Source: Pleurodeles waltl (lineage: Eukaryota; Chordata; Amphibia; Caudata; Salamandridae). Taken from it: 64,000 bases of DNA. The stretch covers positions 218,499,442 through 218,563,441 of the forward strand of contig NC_090450.1 of NCBI RefSeq assembly GCF_031143425.1. The letters are read 5' to 3'. Below the pieces are notes generated by a model. It was not told the DNA's origin. It searched no databases and was given only the letters and a program-made list of their open reading frames with translations. Positions 47,215-59,465 of the stretch are shown here, in pieces. How positions within the stretch are numbered: the stretch's first letter is position 1; each line of letters opens with the position of its first letter. The translations under genes were made by a program, and so were the position numbers.

Positions 47215-48184
47215 GTTTCTTATGTCTAACCTTCAACTCAAAATTTTGCTCATGTTGCAATATTCTTTCTTTGCAGGAGCATTCATGCAAGTCTACATGT
47301 AATGAAAGTAATATTCTGTATTGACGATAGTGGGGTATGGGAGGATACGTTGGGAAGGACAAGGAGCACTAAGGAACTGAGAAGAAAAGGTTCCAGACAC
47401 TGAGAACCATCCAAGGACGTCCTGATGGCCAATTTGTGGGATGTTAGATTTGAGGGAAGTTGCCAATTTCAATGTGCAAGGGAGATGGAAAACTACTGGT
47501 GCTGATGCCGTGGAGTTCTTGAAGGTTCTGTAGGTTTAAATGATATTCCCCTAGTTAGATGAGAGCAGATTCTCTTGTAACTTAGAGGGGTACAGACCTC
47601 TCTACTCTTTATTCCTTTGTGTGGCGTTATGCAATACAACACCTCTCTATAGAACTTATACTGAGGTTTCTGCTATACTGACAACGTCCTATATTTCCTG
47701 AGACCTGATTAAGATTTCCCTCTAGTTTAATTTCGGATACCTAGATTAACCAAGACTCTCCAATTATTAGACAAAAGGACGGCTATTTAATTTTGTTTCT
47801 CGCCTTTTGCATTGCCTCAAGTGAAATTAATGTATGTAGTATGCTTATTTGATTTAATCTTAGTCAATGCTTTACCTCACCTTTGGTGACTCTGTTCTTA
47901 TATAGTATGTTTTTGACATTCATTTACATGAGTGTGGCCCTAAATGTGTAATAAACTTTTTAACTTTATTCTCCGTCTCCTGGATTTAATGTGTGACTAA
48001 ATGGGATACATTGTTAGTTTATTTGAAGGATTGATTTAAACTCCCATTCACCTCTCAGACCTTAAAAGGTCCGCAGGAGAAGAAAAGTAAGAATAATGAT
48101 CCAGGAGTGTCATTTGATGGCATCAGAGAGAGGATAGTTTGGGTTTTGAAGTAAAGGGAGCTAGAATCTTTTACTCTAGAATAG
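47215..48184. other. no gene or repeat recognised
   Basis: AT-rich sequence between two MITEs. I see an AATAAA at about 47951 but no coding signal, no terminal repeats and no similarity to other parts of the window. Confidence 0.4.
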
Positions 48185-48187
48185 TTA

Positions 48188-48726
48188 GGGCCAGATTTAC
48201 AAGGCCCTAGCACCTCTTAGCGCCACACTAGCGTCATTTTTTTACACTAATATGGCATTAAGGAGACCATTGTCTTTCACCATATTTACAAAGTGGCACA
48301 ATGCATGCATTGCGCCACTTTGTAACCCTTGCGCCAAATTATACCTGCACCAGGCATGATGTTTGCAAGGGGGGACGTTTCCAAGCAGGGAGGCCCGTGA
48401 AAATGGTACAATGAAACTTACAACATTTCCCTGCCCCATTTTTAGTGTCATTTTTAATGCCTGCCAAAGGCAGGCATTAATATGATGTGCCCATTACTTT
48501 CAATGGGCCTCCATTTACTTTGCAGTATTAGTGTCACAATTTGTAGCTCTAATCCTGCAAAGTACCACAATAGCTTCAAAAATCTATGACGCTATTGTCC
48601 TAATGTGCACCATGGTGCACCATATCATAAATACAGCGCACACATGGTGTTGTTAGGGGGTCACAGGAGGGCGCATGAAAAGTGGCGCATTAAAGCTGAT
48701 GCACCACATTCTTGTAAATATGTCTC
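48188..48726. mobile_element. Harbinger-type MITE, 539 bp, TTA target duplication
   Basis: Ends GGGCCAGATTTACAAG and CTTGTAAATATGTCTC are imperfect inverted repeats, with TTA at 48185-48187 and 48727-48729. Inner sequence has inverted repeats such as AATGCATGCATTG and ATGCCTGCC...GGCAGGCAT. No coding region. Confidence 0.75.
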
Positions 48727-49322
48727 TTAGTCCTTAGAGTCCACTCCCTAATTCCCATGCCCAAAATTTGGAAGATCCGTGGGGTTGTGGAGATTCGGGA
48801 GAGAGTTGCGTCAGCAGAGGAGTCAGTATCAATAGGGTAGCTTGTGGTGCTTTGTGGGATTTCAATGGTGTTTTGTGTAGATGTTTTAAATGATGTGTAA
48901 GTGTGGTTTTTAGTAAAGATGTTAAAGTCATAATCAGATCCAACGTGACCTAAGATTGTGGGATAGTATCTAAAAGTGTAGAGGACACTGTGGCCCTCAT
49001 TATGACACTGGCGGTAAATCCCACTTACTGCCACGCTGACTACCGCCTCAGCGGTTATCCATTTACCATAGTATGACACACATACACCAATCTGTCACTA
49101 TTCAGCCACATACACAATTCCGCCACACCAAAGGTCAGTGATAAACTGGTGGTATCGAAACCCACACCGATAGCCAACAGAACAACGCCCATCACATTGT
49201 GACCCACGAATCACCACGGCAGACATTCAATCGCGGTAAACCATTTGCAGTACATACTGTGTGCTCAAAACACACACACACATACAAAACAACACCACAT
49301 TGGACAATTTAACCCGTTCTGT

Positions 49323-49708
49323 GCCTTGGACGAGGTCACCTCGTCCAAGGCTACAGTTCCCGTGTGCCTTGGACGAGGTCACCTCGTCCAAGGCACGGGA
49401 ACTGGGGGGAGCGCTAGCGCGCCCTCCCTGTGCAAAGGCTGGGATGGAAGGGGAAGCCCTTCCACCCCGACCCCCCCTGTGACGTCAGCGCGCAAGCGCG
49501 CGCTGATTAGTCACAGGGTCTTCCCCATCGCGCTGGAAGCAAGCTCTGCTTCCAGCGTGATTGAAAGAGAAATGCTCAGCATTTCTCTTTCAATCACGTG
49601 GGGGAGGCCCGGAGAGGCTTCAAAGGGAAGGAGATGTATTTCCTTCCCTTTGAAGTCTCTCCCAGGGTTTCAAAAGCCGGATTGCTTGCAATCCGGCTTT
49701 TGAAACCC
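49323..49708. repeat. chain of near-perfect hairpins at the left end of copy B
   Basis: Arms at 49323-49336/49338-49351 (14 bp, perfect), 49364-49379/49381-49396 (16 bp, perfect, same sequence repeated), 49530-49539/49547-49556 (10 bp), 49556-49576/49578-49598 (21 bp, perfect), about 49613-49633/49640-49660 (about 21 bp, few mismatches) and 49665-49685/49688-49708 (21 bp, perfect). Loops are 1-7 nt. Copy A has only the outermost hairpin, with a different sequence. Confidence 0.88.
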
Positions 49709-49729
49709 CACTAGACACCAGGGATTTTT

Positions 49730-51660
49730 TTTGTTTGTTTGAAATAGACATAAGGGGGGGCATTTTTTTGGGAAGGCCTTATCTGCCCCCAGGGGGGGCA
49801 GAAACCTCTAGGGCACCAGGGATCATTTTTTTTTCTTCATTTTTTTTGTTTTTTGTTTTTTTTAGGTGGGGAGCGACCCCCTTAGGCAAGGGTCGCTCCC
49901 CTAGGGGGCAAATTATATTTAGGCCATTTCTGCCCCCCTTGGGCCTATTTTGATGAGGCCAATCTGCCCCCAATGTGGGCAGAAACCACTAGACACCAGG
50001 GAGTTTTTTTTTGTTTTTCGTGAATTTCACGCAAGGGGAGCGACCCCTTAGGCAAGGGTCGCTCCCCTGGGGGGGGAATTATTTTAGGCTATTTCTGCCC
50101 CCCTGGGGTGTAAATCAGCCTATTTTGATTAGGCCAATCTGCCCCCAAGGGGGGCAGAAACCACTAGGCACCGGGGATTTTTTGATTTTTTTTTGTTTTA
50201 CAGATGGGGAGCGACCCCTTGGACAAGGGTCGCTCCCCTGGAGGGGAAAATTGTATTTAGGTCATTTCTGCCCCCTTTGGGGGCAGATCGGCCGTTTTTT
50301 GCTACGCCAATCTGCCCCCAAGGGGGGCAGAAACCACTAGGCGCCGGGGATTTTATTTTTGCCGCCAATGTCACGCAGGGGGAGCGACCCCGTAGGCAAG
50401 GGTCGCTCCTGGGGGGGGTGGGGGGCGTTGGGGGGGGCAAATTTATTTTAGGCCATTTCTGTCCCCCCTGGGGGCAGATCGGCCTATTATTAGGCCGATC
50501 TGCCCCCAGGGGGGGCAGTAACCGCTAAGCACCAGGGCAAATTTTTTTTTGGGTGTTTTTTTTTTTGTTTGTTTGTTTTTTTAGAGATGGGGAGCGACCC
50601 ATTAGGCAAGGGTCGCTCCCCTGGGGGGCAAATTGTATTTAGACCATTTCTGCCCCCCTTGGGGCAGATTGGCCGATTTTAGGTCAATCTGCCCCCAAGG
50701 GGGCAGAAACCACTAGGCACCGGGGATTTTTTTTTTGGCGCCAATGTCACGCAGGGGGAGCGACCCCGTAGGCAAGGGTCGCTCCCGGGGGGGTGGGGGT
50801 TGGGGGGGCAAATTTATTTTAGGTAATTTCTGCCCCCCTTGGGGGCAGATCGGCCTATTATTAGGCCGATCTGTCCCCAGGGGGGGTCAGAAACCTCTAG
50901 CTACCAGGGCAATTTTTTTTTTGTGCTTTTTTTTTTGTTTGTTTGTTTTTTTAGAGATGGGGAGCGACCCATTAGGCAAGGGCCGCTGCCCTGGGGGGCA
51001 AATTGTATTTAGACCATTTCTGCCCCCCTTGGGGGCAGATTGGCCGATTTTAGGTCAATCTGCCCCCAAGGGGGCAGAAACCACTAGGCACCGGGGATTT
51101 GTTTTTTGGTGCCAATGTCACGCAGGGGGAGCGACCCCGTAGGCAAGGGTCGCTCCCGGATGGGGGGTGGGGGTTGGGAGGGCAAATTTATTTTAGGCCA
51201 TTTCTGCCCCCAGGAGGGACAGAAACCTATAGCCGCCAGGGCAAATTTTTTTTGTGAGTTTTTTTTTTTTTTTTTTTAGATGGGGAGCGACCCATTAGGC
51301 AAGGGTCGCTCCCCTGGGGGGCATATTGTATTTAGAACATTTCTGCCCCCCTGGGGGCAGATAGGCCGATTTTAGGTCAATCTGCCCCCAAGGGGGCAGA
51401 AACCACTAGGCACCAGTGGTTGGCGCCAATGTCACGCAGGGGGAGCGACCCCGTAGGCAAGGGTCGCTCCCGGGCGGGTAGGGGTTGGGGGGGCAAATTT
51501 ATTTTAGGTCATTTCTGCCCCCCCTATTATTAGGCCAATCTGCCCCCAAGGGGGTCAGAAACCTCTAGGCGCCAGGGCAATTTTCTTGTATGCTTTTTTT
51601 TTTTGTTTGTTTTTTTAGAGATGGGGAGCGACCCATTAGGCAAGGGTCGCTGCCCTGGGG
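49730..51660 (+). repeat. GC-rich hairpin minisatellite, alternating two-type array (copy B)
   Basis: The landmark GGGGAGCGACC (or GGGAGCGACC) recurs at about 49868, 50037, 50207, 50381, 50591, 50756, 50958, 51127, 51285, 51440 and 51624. Units alternate strictly between those preceded by GCCAATGTCACGCA or TTTCACGCAA (type A) and those preceded by T-rich sequence, mostly TTAGAGATGG (type B). Each contains a GGGGAGCGACCC/GGGTCGCTCCCC hairpin and a GGGGGCAG palindrome. It joins the 382-bp array directly at about 51660; copy A has a spacer there. Confidence 0.88.
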
Positions 51661-53340
51661 CCGGCTGAGCTAGAGGCCAAAATCCACAGGTAGGCACTTT
51701 GCAAAAAACACCTCTGTTTTCTGTGAAAAAATATGTTGTGTCCACGTTGTGTTTTGGGCCATTTCCTTTCGTGGGCGCTAGGCCTACCCACAGAAGTGAG
51801 GTACCATTTTTATCGAGAGACTTAGGGGAACGCTGGGTGGAAGGAAATTTGTGGCTCCTTTCAGATTCCAGAACTTTCTGTCACCGAAATGAGAGGAAAA
51901 AGTGTTTTTTTGGCAAAATTTTGATGTTTGCAAAGAATTCTGGGTAACATAACCTGGTCAGAGCCCCGCAAGTCACCCCATCTTGGATTCCCCTGGGTTA
52001 CTAGTTTTCAAAAATGCGCTGGTTTGCTAGGTTTCCCCAGGTGCCGGCTGAGCTACAGGCCAAAATCCACATGTAGGCACTGTTTTCTATGAAAAAATTT
52101 GATGTGTCCACGTTGTGTTTCGGGCCATTTCCTTTCGTGGGCGCTAGTCCTACCCACACAAGTGAGGTATCATTTTTATCGGGAGACTTGGGGGAACGCT
52201 GGGTAGAAGGAATTTTGTGGCTCCTCTCTGATTCCAGAACTTTCTGGGACCAAAATGTGAGGAAAATGTGTTTCTTTAGCCAAATTTTGAGGTTTGCAAA
52301 GGATTCTGGGTAACAAAACCTGGTCAGAGCCCGACAAGTCACCCCATCTTGGATTCCCCTAGGTCTCTAGTTTTCAAAAATGCATAGATTTGGTAGGTTT
52401 CCCTAGGTGCCGGCTGAGCTAGAGGCCAAAATCTACAGGTAGGCACTTTGCAAAAAACACCTCTGTTTTCTTTCAAAAAATGTGATGTGTCCACGTTGCG
52501 TTTTGGGGCATTTCCTGTCGCGGGTGCTAGGCCTACCCACACAAGTGAGGTATCATTTTTATCGGGAGACTTGGGGGAACGCTGTGTGGAAGGAAATTTG
52601 TGGCTCCTCTCTGATTCCAGAACTTTCTGTCACCAAAATGTGAGGAAAATGTGTTTTTTTGCCAAATTTTGAGGTTTGCATAGGATTCTGGGTAACAGAA
52701 CCTGGTCAGAGCCCCACAAGTCACCCCATATTGGATTCCCCTAGGTCTCTAGTTTTCAGAAATGCACAGGTTTGGTAGGTTTCCCTAGGTGCTGGCTGAG
52801 TTAGAGGCCAAAATGTACAGGTAGGCACTTTGCAAAAAACACCTCTGTTTTCTTTCAAAAAATGTGATGTGTGCACGTTGCGTTTTGGGGCATTTTCTGT
52901 CGCGGGCGCTAGGCCTACCCACACAAGTGAGGTATCATTTTTATCGGGAGACTTGGGGGAACGCTGGGTGGAAGGAAATTTGTGGCTCCTCTCTGATTCC
53001 AGAACTTTCTGTCACCAAAATGTGAGGAAAATGTGTTTTTTTAGCCAAATTTTGAGGTTTGCAAAGGATTCTGGGTAACAAAACCTGGTCAGAGCCCCAC
53101 AAGTCACCCATCTTGGATTCCCCTAGGTCTCTAGTTTACAGAAATGCACAGGTTTGGTAGGTTTCCCTAGGTGCCAGCTGAGCTAGAGGCCAAAATCTAG
53201 AGGTAGGCACTTTGCAAAAAACACCTCTGTTTTCTTTAAAAAAAATGGGATGTGTTCACATTGCGTTTTGGGGCGTTTCCTGTCGCGGGCGCTAGGCCTA
53301 CCCACACAAGTGAGGTATCATTTTTATCTGGAGACTTGGG
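51660..53340 (+). repeat. 382-bp tandem repeat, about 4.4 units (copy B)
   Basis: The landmark GCGCTAGGCCTACCCA or a close variant recurs at about 51775, 52141, 52524, 52906 and 53288, a period of 366-383 bp. It matches 4130-5720 in reverse complement. Confidence 0.9.
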
Positions 53341-54661
53341 GGAACATAGATTAGCAAAACAAGTGTTATTGCCCCTTGTCTTTCTCTAAATTGTTTCCTT
53401 CCAAAGTTTTGAGAGTGTGTAAAAAAGACATCTATTTGAGAAATGCCCTGTAATTCACATGCTAGTATGGTCACCCCGGAATTCAGAGATGTGCAAATAA
53501 CCACTGCTCCTCAACACCTTATCTTATGCCCTTTTTGGAAATACAAAGGTTTTCTTGATAGCTATTTTTTACTCTTTATATTTCAGCAAATGAATTGCTG
53601 TATACCCGGTATGGAATGAAAATGCACTGCAGGGTGCAGCTCATTTATTGGCTCTGGGTACCTAGGGTTCTTGATGAACCAACAAGCCCTATATATCCCC
53701 ACAACCAGAGGAGTCCAGCAGACGTAACGGTATATTGCTTTTGAAAATCTGACATTGCAGGAAAAAGTTACAGAGTAACACGCTGAGAAAAATTGATGTT
53801 TTTTTCACCTCAATTTCAATATTTTTCTTTTTCAGTTGTTATTTTCTGTAGGAAACCCTTGTAGTATCTACACAAATGACCCCTTGCTGAATTCAGAATT
53901 TTGTCTACTTTTCAGAAATGTTTAGGTTTCTGGGATCCAGCATTGGTTTTATGCCCATTTCTGTCACTGACTGGAAGGAGGCTGAAAGCACAAAAAATTG
54001 TAAAAACGGGGTATGTCCCAGTAAAATGCCAAATTTGTGTTGAAAAATTGGGTTTTCTGATTCAAGTCTGCCTGTTCCTGAAAGCTGGTAAGCTGGTGAG
54101 GTTAGCACCGCAAACCCTTTGTTGATGCCATTTTCAGGAGAAAAACCACAAGCCTTCTTCTGCAGCCACTTTTTCCCATTTGTTTTTAAAAAAAATGAAT
54201 TTTTCACTGTATTTCGGCTAATTTCTTGGCCTCCTTCAGGGGAACCCACAAAGTCTGGGTACCTCTAGAATCCCTAGGATGTTGGAAAATAAGGACGCAA
54301 ATTTGGCTTGGTTAGCTTATGTGGACAAAAAGTTATGAGGGCCTAAGCGCAAACTGCCCCAAATAGGCAAAAAAAGGCCTGTCACAGGAGGGGGAAAAGG
54401 CCTGGCAGCGAAGGGGTTAAACAACACACACCTGACACACATACACACACCACACCCACACAACCACACCACTATAAAACACCCACCCACATTACCACAA
54501 CCTCTTACAACTACAAACCATTTGCACTAGACAGACACCACGGCTACAGAAAAAACCAGAGCCACACACCACCTACACCTATGCACCACCCATGCACCCC
54601 ACATCAAACACCCAAACACATCACCCTACACACCTTCACCTACACACCTCACACAAAACCC

Positions 54662-56377
54662 ATGTCACCACAAGGACACCCCAGATTCTCAGTGGAGGAG
54701 CTAAGGGTCATGGTGGGGGAAATCATCAGGGTAGAGCCTCAGCTATTTGGAGCACAGGTGCAGCAGATATCTATTGCTCGGAAGATGGAGCTATGGCGGA
54801 GGATCGTGGACAGGGTCAATGCCGTGAGACAACACCCCAGAACAAGGGAGGACATCAGGAAGAGGTGGAACGACCTACGGTGAAGGCACGTTCCATTGCA
54901 GGAAGACATCAGCTCGTTATACAGAGGACTGGCGGTGGACCCCCACCTCCTCCCCCACAACTAACAACATTAGAGGAGCAAGTCTTGGCAATCATGCATC
55001 CTGAGGGCCGGAGTAGGAGGAGGACTGGACTCTGGTAAGTCAACTCTCTACTACTATCACCCCCCCTACCTGCTTGCCATCACATATCCTCACCCTCACT
55101 CCCATCACTCCACCACCTCCCGCACACCCCACTATCACATCCCACCCATCCCAATTGCAAGCCCTGCATGCACCACCAGTGCATGGACATCACTCACAGC
55201 CCTGCATGGACACCTACCACCAAAGCATGCATGCTAGAGAGACTCATCTAGCCCACCACATACCAACATACACAAGTTAAAGCTGCACATAAAAACAAAT
55301 AGGGCAACCCACTGATGCACAATATGTCACACACAAAAACAATAACACAGCATTAACATCCCCACAGGTATCCCAGCCAATGTCAGCGGAGAAGAGGTAC
55401 CAGTACTATCCAGTCCCCCAACTGAACAGGCCCACAGTGATGACAGCAACTCTGGTCGCCTAGATCTGGATGACCAACCTGGCCCATCAGGGACCTCTCG
55501 ATAGTCGGTTACCCAATCCCACTCACACACCACCACAGATCCTCCCCCCTCAGGAAACACCACCATAGCACCCACCCAGCGTACCCACACCTCTGTCCCC
55601 AGGACACGTCAATCAGCAGTGCGTCCACCACTACAGGGACCCCAGGGCACACCTCATACCCAAGACAATCAGGGACCTGGGGTCAGTGGCAGTGAGCACA
55701 CAGTTCAGGGGACAGAGGCACAGGACAACAGGGAAACTGGGAGGAATGCTGTGCACCAGGGGGAGGACAGGTTCCAGGGAACCGACTCTTCAGGAGGCAC
55801 TTGCAGAGATCCTGGGAGCCTACCAACATTCCAGGATACGCTGGGCCAGATCCTGGACAACGTGCAGGAGAACAGGCAGCTGCAGGAGGGACAGTACCAG
55901 GGGATCAGGGAGGACTTGAAGGCCATCAACACCAACCTGGTCTCCATTGCAGGGGTGCTGGCAGACATGGCCAACATTATTATGGTGGCAATCTCACAAC
56001 AGCGGCACCCTTCCACTAGCCAGACATCTGACTTGCCTGCCTCCTCCGCTGCAGCTAGTGGACAGGAGGCCCGCCACAGGACCAACAGGCTTCTGGGTAG
56101 CACCCCTCCCCCTGCAGAAGGTGAACCACCCCGCAAACGTTCACTGCGATTGAGGAAGAAGCCAGAGACTATTGCCAAGACCCCCGCCAGGAAATGTGAC
56201 TCTCCTGATTGTGACCCTTGTGTCCCACTCAGTCACCCTGTCCACCTTGAACTGCCATTTCTCCCCTTCCTATGTCACCCTGGACAATGCATCTGTGCTA
56301 CAAATAGGCTAGGACTATACCCTGAACTTTCCTCCATCATCACCCCATCACAGTGCACTTACCCAACTTTTTGGTAG
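54662..56377 (+). pseudogene. Myb-like protein of Harbinger 2, two exons, frameshifted
   Basis: Exon 1 is about 54662-55034 and exon 2 begins at 55368. Exon 1 opens with a Myb/SANT-like domain (FSVEELRVMV, LWRRIVDRVNAV, DIRKRWNDLR), typical of Harbinger Myb-like proteins. A one-base loss after WNDLR shifts to ARSIAGRHQLVIQRTGGG and LTTLEEQVLAIMHPEG. The original frame returns before the donor (TCTG, GTAAGT), giving phase 1, which fits exon 2 (acceptor CCCCACAG, reading IPANVSGEEVPVLSSPP). Exon 2 has a TAG at about 55502, then a 252-codon open frame with a helical part (LDNVQENRQLQEGQYQGI) and a basic C-terminus (PPRKRSLRLRKKPE). Confidence 0.72.
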
Positions 56378-56680
56378 CACTTCAATAGACACCCTTGGAA
56401 AAAATACAAGTATGGAGTATGTCACATTTTTCAAGTATGTTTATGTTTAACCAGGTACAAACATTGCAATTCAATTGTACAGTAAATGAGCACATAGGAA
56501 AGACCTGTAGTTGGCTTTAGTGATCACACGAGGAGGTGTAGATGGGCACCAATATCTGTAAAATGAATTGCCAAAGGGCACAGTAAGTGGGCATCGAAGT
56601 GGGAAATAACAGCATGACAGTGCCAAAGAATTTCAAAATCATGACAATGAAATGTGAAGTAACACTGTCTTACCTGTGTG

Positions 56681-57781
56681 TCATTGGAAGTACTGTTGTA
56701 TCACTGCTGTTCTGTTATCCTCATCCTCTGCCTCCTCATCCTCACTGTCCACAGGGTCCACTGCTGCCACACAGGCTTCTCCAGCCTCCTCCTCCTGCAG
56801 AAAAGGCACATGGCATCTGAGGGAAGGTTGTGCAACATGCAGCATGCCACTATTGTCTAGCAGACCTTCTTGGACAAGTAGCACAGGGATCCACCAGTTA
56901 GATGGAGGCACCAAAACCTGGCCTTCAGGAGGCCAAAGGTCATTTCAATGCTCCTTCTGGTTTGCCCATGTGCCTCATTGTAACGTTCTTCTGCCCTTGT
57001 CCTGGCATTCCTCACAGGGGTCAGTAGCCATGATAGGTTGCGGGAACCAGAGTCACCTGCAAATATTGAGGGACAACCTTTAGCCACACACTATCCCATA
57101 TGGGCCAAACCATACCCATACACCAACATCTACTGGGTGGGAATGAGGACTCACCTATCAGCCACACCCTGTGCCTCTGTAGTTGGCCCATCACATTTGG
57201 GATGTTGCTATTCCTCAGGAGAAAGGCATCATGCACCGACCCAGGATACTTAGCATTGACATGTGAGATGTACTGTTCTGCCAAGGACACCATCTGTACA
57301 TTCACGGAGTGAAATTTCTTACGATTTGTTCATTTCGATGTGGGGGGACAAATGCAATATGTGTTCAATCAGTCGTCCCAATTATGTTGGGGATATGTCC
57401 CATTGCATAGAAGTCAGCCTGCACTGTGGCCAAATCCTCCACCTGGGGAAAAACAATGTAGCTGCACAAGTGTTTAATCAAGGCAGACAACACTCTTGTC
57501 AGCACTATTGAAAACATTGGCTGTGACATTCCTGCTGCCAAGCCCACTGTCACTTGGAAAGAAGCAGTTGCCAGGAAATGGAACACTGATAGAACTTGCA
57601 CAAGAGGGGGGATCCCAGTGGGGTGAAGGATAGTAGATATCAGGTCAGGCTCCAATTTGGCACACAGCTCTGTGATTGTGGCCCTGTCAATTCTATAGGT
57701 GAGGATAACGTGCCTGTCCTCCATTATTGCCAAATCCACCAGGCGTCTGTACACGGGGATATGTCGCCATCTACTATCCAT
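56681..57781 (-). pseudogene. HARBI1-like: HARBI1-type DDE transposase of Harbinger 2, several lesions
   Basis: The minus-strand frame from 57781 opens MDSRWRHIPVYRRLVDL and shows the helix-turn-helix part (HFLATASFQVTVGLAAGMSQ). The first catalytic Asp is in IIGTTD, followed at once by TGA (57367-57365). After a one-base loss near 57305 it continues as KYPGSVHDAF with the second Asp. A donor (57154) and acceptor (57057) with matching phase 1 define an intron. Exon 2 (from 57056) reads DSGSRNLSWLLTP, then IEMTFGLLKARF with the catalytic Glu. TAG at about 56859 and a further shift precede the acidic end (DSEDEEAEDED...IQQYF). All three catalytic residues remain but the gene is dead. Confidence 0.85.
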
Positions 57782-58244
57782 CTGCAGCAGTTGCAGTCTA
57801 ATGGACTAAAGAGTGAGGAGCCGGTCACAAACTGAACATTCGAGCAACAACAGTACAATGCATGATGTTAAATTGTAATGGTTAAGTGGGTTTGTCCTGT
57901 ATGATCAATTTTAACTATGATGCAGTTTTTATCCAGGGCCTGACCCCCCTCCCCCGAAATGGCGTCTGCCTGTCCTGTGTGGAGGGACAGGTGGACGTGA
58001 GGTAATTCCGCTGACGTTGTGAGCTGTTGCAGGAGACGGACAGGAACTACTGTGCAACCCCTCATTGGTTAACATTGGGACCTATGGGGTACATTGGCCA
58101 ATGTTGATGTACGCTAGCGGTCACGGTATGCACCGCCATGGACGTGACTGTCATTTTCTATCTGATCACTCAATTGCTACCTGACCTTCAACAGGAGAGG
58201 ACCTACACTGCATGTGCTGCTGTGACCTATGTCTGGAACCTACC

Positions 58245-59465
58245 ATGGTGCATCTGACTGGGGAAAGGGCCCCTGCCTTCACCTCGGCGGAGTTGGAGCG
58301 ACTGGTGGTTGGGGTCCGAACCCAGAACAGACTGGTGTATGGGCCTCCAGACCAGCAGGTGAGTACACTGTGGGCATGATGCATGTGGCATGAATGCATG
58401 GAGTGGTGTGTGTGAAAGACTTGTGTGGGGGGGTGGGTTGATGTTCCCTGGGTGGCGTACAGCTTGTGTGCTGGGCCATGTGTGTGTAAATGGTGATGTG
58501 AAGGGGTATGGTGGGCCATAAGTGTAACAGGCAAGACTGTTTGTCTAATTCTATTTTCCTGTGTGTATTGCCTCTGCAGGTCAATGCCCATCAAAAGAAA
58601 GATATATGGTGTGCCATCGCCAAGAACGTGCGGACCCTGGAGGTCTACGGCATTAGGAGCACCCACTGTCGGAAACAGTGGGAATACCTGAGACTCTGGA
58701 GAGCGGATGCCCAGCTGGGGATGTCCTCCCAACGAGGAAGGGGTACCCGTCGAACCCTGACCTCCCTGATAGCCCGCATACTGGAGGTGGCCTATCTGGA
58801 GCTAGATGGGCGCTTGAGGGCATCACAGCTGCCACAAGGGGGTGAGTACTGTGCCAAATATTACAACTTACTCATGATAGGGTGGTATCCGGGTGGGGGA
58901 TGTGGGTCAGTGGGTGCCTACTCTGCAATGTCAGGCCAGGCCTGACATTGCAGAGTAAGTCCCCTGGTGGCAAGGGTCCTGAAGGGATAGTCCTGCTACC
59001 TAGCTTGTAGGCATCCAATAATGGTCAGGCTTACGTGGGTCCCAGGTGTGCTGCATTTGGCGGTGTGTTCCCCTCCCCATGCCTTGGTGGGTAACAATAT
59101 CACTGGTAATGCACAGCATAGTGAGTAGGCCTGTACCCTGTGTGTGACGGTGCTGTGTATGCCAACTGTGGTGTTGGTGCAGCCACTTACCCAGTGTATC
59201 CTACGTCTTTCCCCTACCCCTTTTTGTTTTGTTACCCTGTCCTTATGTGCATTGGCATCATCTGGCAGAGGAGCAGAGGCACTGGCGACGGAGAGAGCTG
59301 CATCCTACAAGAGCCAGGAGGTAGAGTCCGGTGAGGGCACCAGTGGGACGGAGGTTGAGGAGAGCACCATGACGGAGACTGGAGGGGACAGTTCGGACAC
59401 AGATACCTCCTCCGATGGAAGCTCCCTGGTGGTGGCAGACATCTCTTCAACCACCCCAGCTACAG
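58245..59465 (+). CDS. third gene of Harbinger 2: Myb/SANT-like protein, three predicted exons
   Basis: Predicted exons are 58245-58358, 58580-58841 and about 59271-59465. Exon 1 reads FTSAELERLVVGVRTQNRLVYG, the first helix of a Myb/SANT-like domain. Exon 2 gives IWCAIAKNVRTLEVYGIRSTHCRKQWEYLRLW, the rest of the domain, then a basic stretch (SQRGRGTRRTLTS) and a helix. Donors are GTGAGT twice, acceptors CTCTGCAG and GGCAGAG. Phases are 0 then 1, with no stop. Exon 3 is Ser/Thr- and acid-rich (SDTDTSSDGSS). The whole is more intact than its neighbours. It is unlike the Myb-like protein at 54662. The end may lie beyond LTR C5, so the coding region could be incomplete. Confidence 0.6.

Larger units (their letters stand above)
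49309..54420 (+). mobile_element. composite piggyBac-like non-autonomous element, copy B, complete
   Basis: TTAA lies at both ends (49309-49312 and 54417-54420). Just inside, CCCGTTCTGTGCC and the inverse of the right end, CCCCTTCGCTGCC, agree in 10 of 13 bases. TTAA duplication with C-run termini is the piggyBac pattern. Contents from left: chained hairpins, an alternating hairpin minisatellite, 382-bp tandem repeats, and about 1.1 kb of single-copy sequence (53340-54416) with no recognisable gene. No transposase is present, so it would need one in trans. It sits in Harbinger 2, whose sequence continues on both sides. Confidence 0.78.

Noticed and set aside
53340..54416. Possible gene in the single-copy part of piggyBac-like copy B
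   Set aside because: The longest frames are about 75-115 codons, without piggyBac transposase motifs or a start context, and are not shared with the partial match in copy A.
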